From Clostridiales bacterium (GTDB lineage Bacteria > Bacillota > Clostridia > Tissierellales > Sedimentibacteraceae): DNA of 9,063 nucleotides. Positions 5,274-9,063 of this stretch are shown piece by piece. The stretch's first letter is position 1; every line of letters begins with the position of its first letter. A program made the translations under genes and the position numbers. Under the pieces are notes generated by a model. The model did no database searches. It was not told the origin of the DNA and saw only the letters and a list, made by a program, of their open reading frames with translations. Where the stretch lies: assembly GCA_003497505.1 (NCBI GenBank), contig DNNV01000206.1, positions 1-9,063 of the forward strand. The letters run 5' to 3'.

Positions 5274-6659
5274 CTATCTCTCCCTGTTGTAATCGTAATA
5301 TTTCTCTATTAATTCCGTCTTCATACGATCAAGCTCTGCTGCCGGAAGAATAGATAATATATGCCATCCCAAATCTAATGTTTCTGTAATGCTGCGGTTT
5401 TCATTCTTGCCCTGAGCTATAAATTTGCTTTCCAGTTCCTGTCCGAACTCAAGATACAGTCTGTCTATATCGCTTAAGTCGTCCTCGCCTATAATCTGAG
5501 CCAAGCTTCGTATATCCTGAACCCTGGAATATGAGGCATAAATCTGGCTCTGCAAATCGGCGTGATCCTCTCTTGTATACTCAGCTCCTATACCGTCCTT
5601 CATAAGACGTGAAAGTGACGGAAGAATATCGATAGGAGGATATACACCCTTCTGGTTGAGCTCTCTGTTCAAAACTATCTGGCCTTCTGTAATAAATCCT
5701 GTAAGGTCAGGTATAGGATGCGTAATGTCATCATTAGGCATTGTCAGTATCGGAATAAGTGTTATAGAGCCTTCACAGCTCTTCAGCATACCTGCTCTTT
5801 CATATATTGTTGAAAGGTCAGAATATAGATAACCGGGATATCCCTTACGTGACGGAACTTCCTCTCTTGCTGAGGATATTTCACGAAGTGCCTCGGCGTA
5901 GCTCGTCATGTCTGTCAAAACAACCACCACATGCATGTTGTTTTTGAAAGCTAAATACTCGGCTGCCGTAAGAGCGCATCTCGGTGCGGAAATTCTTTCT
6001 ATTATAGGGTCATCTGCTGTATTGATATACATTGCAACATGGTCCAGAACTCCTGCTGTTTCAAAGCTTTTTCTGAAGAAGTCGGCATCGTCGTGTCTAA
6101 CTCCCATGGCTCCGAAAACAACGGCGAAGTTCTCAGACGTAGCACCCTTAATCTTGGCCTGCTTAACAAGCTGTGCTGCAAGCTCCTTGTGAGCCATACC
6201 GTTTCCTGAGAAAATAGGAAGCTTCTGACCTCTTATAAGGGTCATAAGTGAATCTATGGCAGAAAAACCTGTCTGTATAAAGTTTTTAGAATATCTTCTT
6301 GCAACCGGGTTTATAGGTCTTCCGTTGATATTTTCTCTTTCTGAGGAAATTACCTGGTATGCGCCGTCAATAGGCTGGCCTACTCCGTTGAAGGTTCTTC
6401 CCAAAATATCTTTTGAAAGCGGAATTGTCAAAGGCTCTCCGGTAAATTTAACCGCTGCATTATCTGTTGATATGCCGGTTGTACCCTCAAAAACCTGAGC
6501 AATTACCTTATCTCCTTCAATTTTTATGATTTTTCCCTTACGGATTTCCTCATTACCTACTCTTATATTGATTATTTCCCCATAGGCAGCATCTTCGATA
6601 CCTGAAAGAACTATTAAAGGACCTTCAATCTTTTCTAATTTTAAATATTCTTTTTTCAT
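5274..6659 (-). CDS. atpB: V-type ATP synthase subunit B (non-catalytic head subunit)
   Basis: Subunit B alternates with A in the hexameric cytosolic head. The product is 461 aa, the usual length. It has an N-terminal beta-barrel (about residues 1-75) and a nucleotide-fold domain. The position of the Walker A loop holds SGNGMAHKE (151-159) in place of GxxxxGKT, as expected for a non-catalytic B subunit. It also has [15 protein letters not shown] (249-262), [20 protein letters not shown] (270-289) and a SLSRL motif (348-352). Arg351 there corresponds by position to the arginine finger known in Enterococcus NtpB (established for the family, inferred here). GGGAGTG precedes the ATG at 6659, 11 bp after the atpA stop. 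No defect is seen. Confidence 0.97.
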   Translation of the reverse strand: MKKEYLKLEKIEGPLIVLSGIEDAAYGEIINIRVGNEEIRKGKIIKIEGDKVIAQVFEGTTGISTDNAAVKFTGEPLTIPLSKDILGRTFNGVGQPIDGAYQVISSERENINGRPINPVARRYSKNFIQTGFSAIDSLMTLIRGQKLPIFSGNGMAHKELAAQLVKQAKIKGATSENFAVVFGAMGVRHDDADFFRKSFETAGVLDHVAMYINTADDPIIERISAPRCALTAAEYLAFKNNMHVVVVLTDMTSYAEALREISSAREEVPSRKGYPGYLYSDLSTIYERAGMLKSCEGSITLIPILTMPNDDITHPIPDLTGFITEGQIVLNRELNQKGVYPPIDILPSLSRLMKDGIGAEYTREDHADLQSQIYASYSRVQDIRSLAQIIGEDDLSDIDRLYLEFGQELESKFIAQGKNENRSITETLDLGWHILSILPAAELDRMKTELIEKYYDYNRER

Positions 6660-6670
6660 CTAAACACTCC

Positions 6671-8440
6671 CTATTCATACTTTTGTCTTAAGTCAGTAAA
6701 TGTTTTAACTGTCTTTTCATTTAAAACATCCAATAACTCTAATTTATCATTTGGAATGTCATATTTTATTTTCAAAATATCCTGAATGACTTCTTCTTTT
6801 CTTATTACGGAAATAGGAATTCCTACCTTCACGCATTTCAATGCTTCTTCATAGAATGTATCTATTACCTTCAGCATCTTATACTGCTTTTCCAATGATA
6901 CGTAGGAGTCCTCTGCATGCAGAGCATTTTGCTGCAGGAAGCCTTTCTTCACCATTCTTGCTGTTTCCAGTATGAGAGCCTGGTCGTTTGGAAGAACATC
7001 TTCACCAACGAGCTGTACAATCTCATTCAGCTTTTCATCTTCCTGAAGAAGTACTATCATTTTATGTCTCAGCTCAAGCATATCCGGAGCAACATTTTCT
7101 TCGTACCAGTCTGCAAGCATATCCACATATCCTGAATAGCTGGTCAGGTAGTTTATTGCAGGATAGTGTCTTGCGTATGCAAGCTTTTTATCCAAAGCAA
7201 GGAAACCTGAAACGAATCTCTTCGTATTTTCAGTAACTGGTTCTGAGAAGTCTCCACCGGGAGGTGAAACAGCTCCTATTATAGTTATGGTTGCTTCATG
7301 TCCGCTCAATGTGTTTACACAGCCGGCTCTTTCATAGAATTCGGCAAGTCTTGACGGCAGATATGCGGGATATCCTTCTTCCGCAGGCATTTCCTCCAGA
7401 CGTCCTGAAATTTCTCTAAGAGCCTCTGCCCATCTTGATGTTGAGTCAGCCATTATTGCAACGTCATAACCCATATCTCTGTAGTATTCAGCCATGGTTA
7501 TACCGGTATAAATACTTGCTTCACGGGCGGCAACAGGCATATTGGAAGTATTGGCTATGAGGACAGTTCTTTCCATAAGAGGTCTGTTTGTTCTCGGGTC
7601 AATAAGTTTCGGGAATTCTTCCAGAACATCTGTCATTTCGTTACCACGCTCACCGCAGCCTATATATACTATTATGTCTGCGTCACACCATTTTGCCAGC
7701 TGATGCTGTGTTACAGTCTTTCCTGTACCAAAGCCTCCCGGAAGTCCTATGGTTCCACCCTTTGCAATTGGGTAGAATGTATCGATAACTCTCTGTCCCG
7801 TAATCAAAGGTCTGTATATAGGAACTCTTTCTTTAATAGGTCTTGGATTTCTTACAGGCCACTTTGTGCAAAGTGTAAGTTCAACTGTTTCTTTATTTTC
7901 TTTTTCCAGCACTGCAACACAGTCATTAATTCTGTATTTTCCGCTTGGTTTGATTTCTTTTACTGTTCCGCTCACATTGTATGGAACCATTATTTTATGA
8001 AGAATTCTGTGTGTTTCCTGCACTGTGGCATAAACATCTCCCGCCTTCAGGCTATCTCCTGCTTTAGCGGTTACAGTCACATCCCATTCTTTTTCGATAT
8101 CAAGGGATACAAGACCTATACCTTCAGGTATAAAGTCCTTGTTCATGCTCTGAATTTTTTCAAGGGGTCTTTGAATACCATCAAAGATATTACCTATCAT
8201 TCCCGGTCCCAAAGTTACTGACAAGGGAAGACCTGTTGAAAAAATCGGCTCTCCAGCTTTCAATCCTTCTGTTTCTTCATAAACCTGTACCGTAGCCACG
8301 CTGCCTTCGATTGAAACAACTTCTCCGATGAGCTTTTGCTGTCCTACAGTAACCATTTCATGAACCATAAATGAGCCCATGTTGAGACCTTTAACAACAG
8401 GTCCGTTTATTGAACTAACAATTCCCTGAATATTAGCCAT
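6671..8440 (-). CDS. atpA: V-type ATP synthase subunit A (catalytic head subunit)
   Basis: Subunit A hydrolyses or makes ATP at the head of the rotary ATPase. The product is 589 aa, typical. It has an N-terminal barrel (about 1-70), the A-specific bulge or non-homologous region (about 115-185), Walker A GGFGTGKT (235-242), GCGERGNE with the catalytic Glu264, the Walker B area [19 protein letters not shown] (327-345) and SPPGGDFSEPV (392-402). I chose the start at 8440 because AGGTGAT lies just before that ATG and MANIQGIVSSINGPVV is the family start. The frame opens 9 codons further upstream, inside atpE. The first eight bases overlap the end of atpE, implying coupled translation. H+ or Na+ specificity cannot be read from this subunit. 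Confidence 0.97.
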   Translation of the reverse strand: MANIQGIVSSINGPVVKGLNMGSFMVHEMVTVGQQKLIGEVVSIEGSVATVQVYEETEGLKAGEPIFSTGLPLSVTLGPGMIGNIFDGIQRPLEKIQSMNKDFIPEGIGLVSLDIEKEWDVTVTAKAGDSLKAGDVYATVQETHRILHKIMVPYNVSGTVKEIKPSGKYRINDCVAVLEKENKETVELTLCTKWPVRNPRPIKERVPIYRPLITGQRVIDTFYPIAKGGTIGLPGGFGTGKTVTQHQLAKWCDADIIVYIGCGERGNEMTDVLEEFPKLIDPRTNRPLMERTVLIANTSNMPVAAREASIYTGITMAEYYRDMGYDVAIMADSTSRWAEALREISGRLEEMPAEEGYPAYLPSRLAEFYERAGCVNTLSGHEATITIIGAVSPPGGDFSEPVTENTKRFVSGFLALDKKLAYARHYPAINYLTSYSGYVDMLADWYEENVAPDMLELRHKMIVLLQEDEKLNEIVQLVGEDVLPNDQALILETARMVKKGFLQQNALHAEDSYVSLEKQYKMLKVIDTFYEEALKCVKVGIPISVIRKEEVIQDILKIKYDIPNDKLELLDVLNEKTVKTFTDLRQKYE

Positions 8441-9063
8441 TATAATCACCTGCTTCCAAAGTCTCAAATATTGTCTGCATTATGTAAGTTTTATTATCTT
8501 CCAAAATTACATCAACAGATCTGTCCAGCTTTATGTTCTTTTCTGTTATTTCTGCAATAATTCCTCCCATAATATCTTCAGTTGTTTTGAAGATAATATT
8601 GCCGGAGTTATTTTTGCTGATTTCGCCTTTAATAAATTCGCCGTATTTTTCCTTATCCTTATTAGTTACATAAACAACTACATCTTCATTTGCGTAGCTT
8701 TTTATCTCTTCAGATAATCTGGATATTATTTTTGATAAATACGACTTATATTCATTTGAAGCAATAAATTCTTTCAATGTATTCCTGAATTTATCCATGA
8801 ACATATAGTAGTATTTTTCTTTCAATGCCATAATATCTTTTTTTATGATTACCTTTGATTTACTAATACTCTCAGCGCGCTTTATCTCAGCTCTTTTAGA
8901 TGCTCTTTCTTCTATATCCTTCGCTTCTTTATCTACGTTGTTCTTTGATTTCTCAACTTTAACTTCATATGTTGCTTCCAATTCTTTCAAATCCTCAGCC
9001 ATATGAATATCCATAGATTGATTCAGAAGCTTATAAAAAAGTTTAATTTTATCTTCTATTGTA
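8433..9063 (-). CDS. atpE: V-type ATP synthase subunit E (peripheral stalk), partial at 5' end
   Basis: Subunit E is part of the peripheral stalk that holds the head still against rotation. An ATG exists at 9014, but the frame stays open to the window edge. The 16 codons before it read TIEDKIKLFYKLLNQS, which fits the start of clostridial E subunits, so the true start is beyond 9063. At least 209 residues are visible. The N-terminal half is a charged coiled coil (to about residue 100), with a basic run KRAEIKRAE. The C-terminal half is globular, with IIFKTTEDIMGGIIAE and a hydrophobic/acidic end (LEDNKTYIMQTIFETLEAGD) characteristic of the family. The gene overlaps atpA by 8 bp. Subunits C and F do not lie between E and A here. 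Confidence 0.9.
   Translation of the reverse strand, partial: TIEDKIKLFYKLLNQSMDIHMAEDLKELEATYEVKVEKSKNNVDKEAKDIEERASKRAEIKRAESISKSKVIIKKDIMALKEKYYYMFMDKFRNTLKEFIASNEYKSYLSKIISRLSEEIKSYANEDVVVYVTNKDKEKYGEFIKGEISKNNSGNIIFKTTEDIMGGIIAEITEKNIKLDRSVDVILEDNKTYIMQTIFETLEAGDYNG

Noticed and set aside
7703..8221. 172-codon open frame on the plus strand inside atpA
   Set aside because: It is a shadow of the strongly conserved subunit A gene. The translation is Cys/Ser/Phe-rich with no family resemblance.

Overview
The window suggests a low-GC Gram-positive bacterium of the class Clostridia. Every believable gene has a strong AGGAGG-type ribosome site, the proteins are Lys/Ile-rich, and a bacterial V-type (A/V) ATPase operon sits next to feoAB. 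I cannot name the genus. The window joins two different DNAs: chromosome from about 3000 to 9063, and the end of an integrated mobile element from 1 to about 2997. The element half looks more AT-rich than the chromosomal half.

Chromosomal part, all on the minus strand and read from high to low coordinates. It starts with V-ATPase subunit E (8433-9063, its true start lies beyond the window edge), followed by catalytic subunit A (6671-8440), subunit B (5274-6659) and central-stalk subunit D (4657-5271). Their spacing (8-bp overlap, 11 bp, 2 bp) indicates one translationally coupled operon. An 11-bp hairpin with a T-run (4596-4628) ends it. Next come feoA (4335-4574) and feoB, the ferrous-iron uptake pair. 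feoB is broken after codon 437, in its first Gate domain. The reading frame then runs on by chance for 91 codons antisense to the neighbouring recombinase gene, stopping at 2723.

Element part. A large serine recombinase (1568-2980, plus strand) ends less than 20 bp from the break in feoB. This is the usual position of an integrase beside its attachment site, so the element very probably entered the chromosome through feoB. The rest of feoB and the other end of the element should lie beyond position 1. Next to the recombinase is a control module: an XRE-type regulator on the minus strand (998-1324), convergent with a second XRE-type regulator on the plus strand (605-973). A perfect 16-bp inverted-repeat terminator separates them. 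The second regulator is divergent from an operon of small genes on the minus strand (45 aa at 312-449, 58 aa at 34-210) that leaves the window.

The space between these divergent units holds what looks like a complete phage-style switch. A consensus promoter (TTGACA, 17 bp, TATAAT) drives the small-gene operon, and an opposed promoter (TTGACT, 17 bp, TATCAT) drives the regulator. Three related 13-bp operators (TTGGCTATGCCAA and variants) are spaced 21 and 32 bp apart, that is two and three helical turns, and sit on the promoter elements. Whether the element is a prophage or an integrative conjugative element cannot be decided here, because no structural, replication or transfer genes are visible.

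The most interesting points are the interruption of a core iron transporter by a possibly reversible element, the antisense read-through from feoB into the recombinase gene, and the well-formed operator switch.
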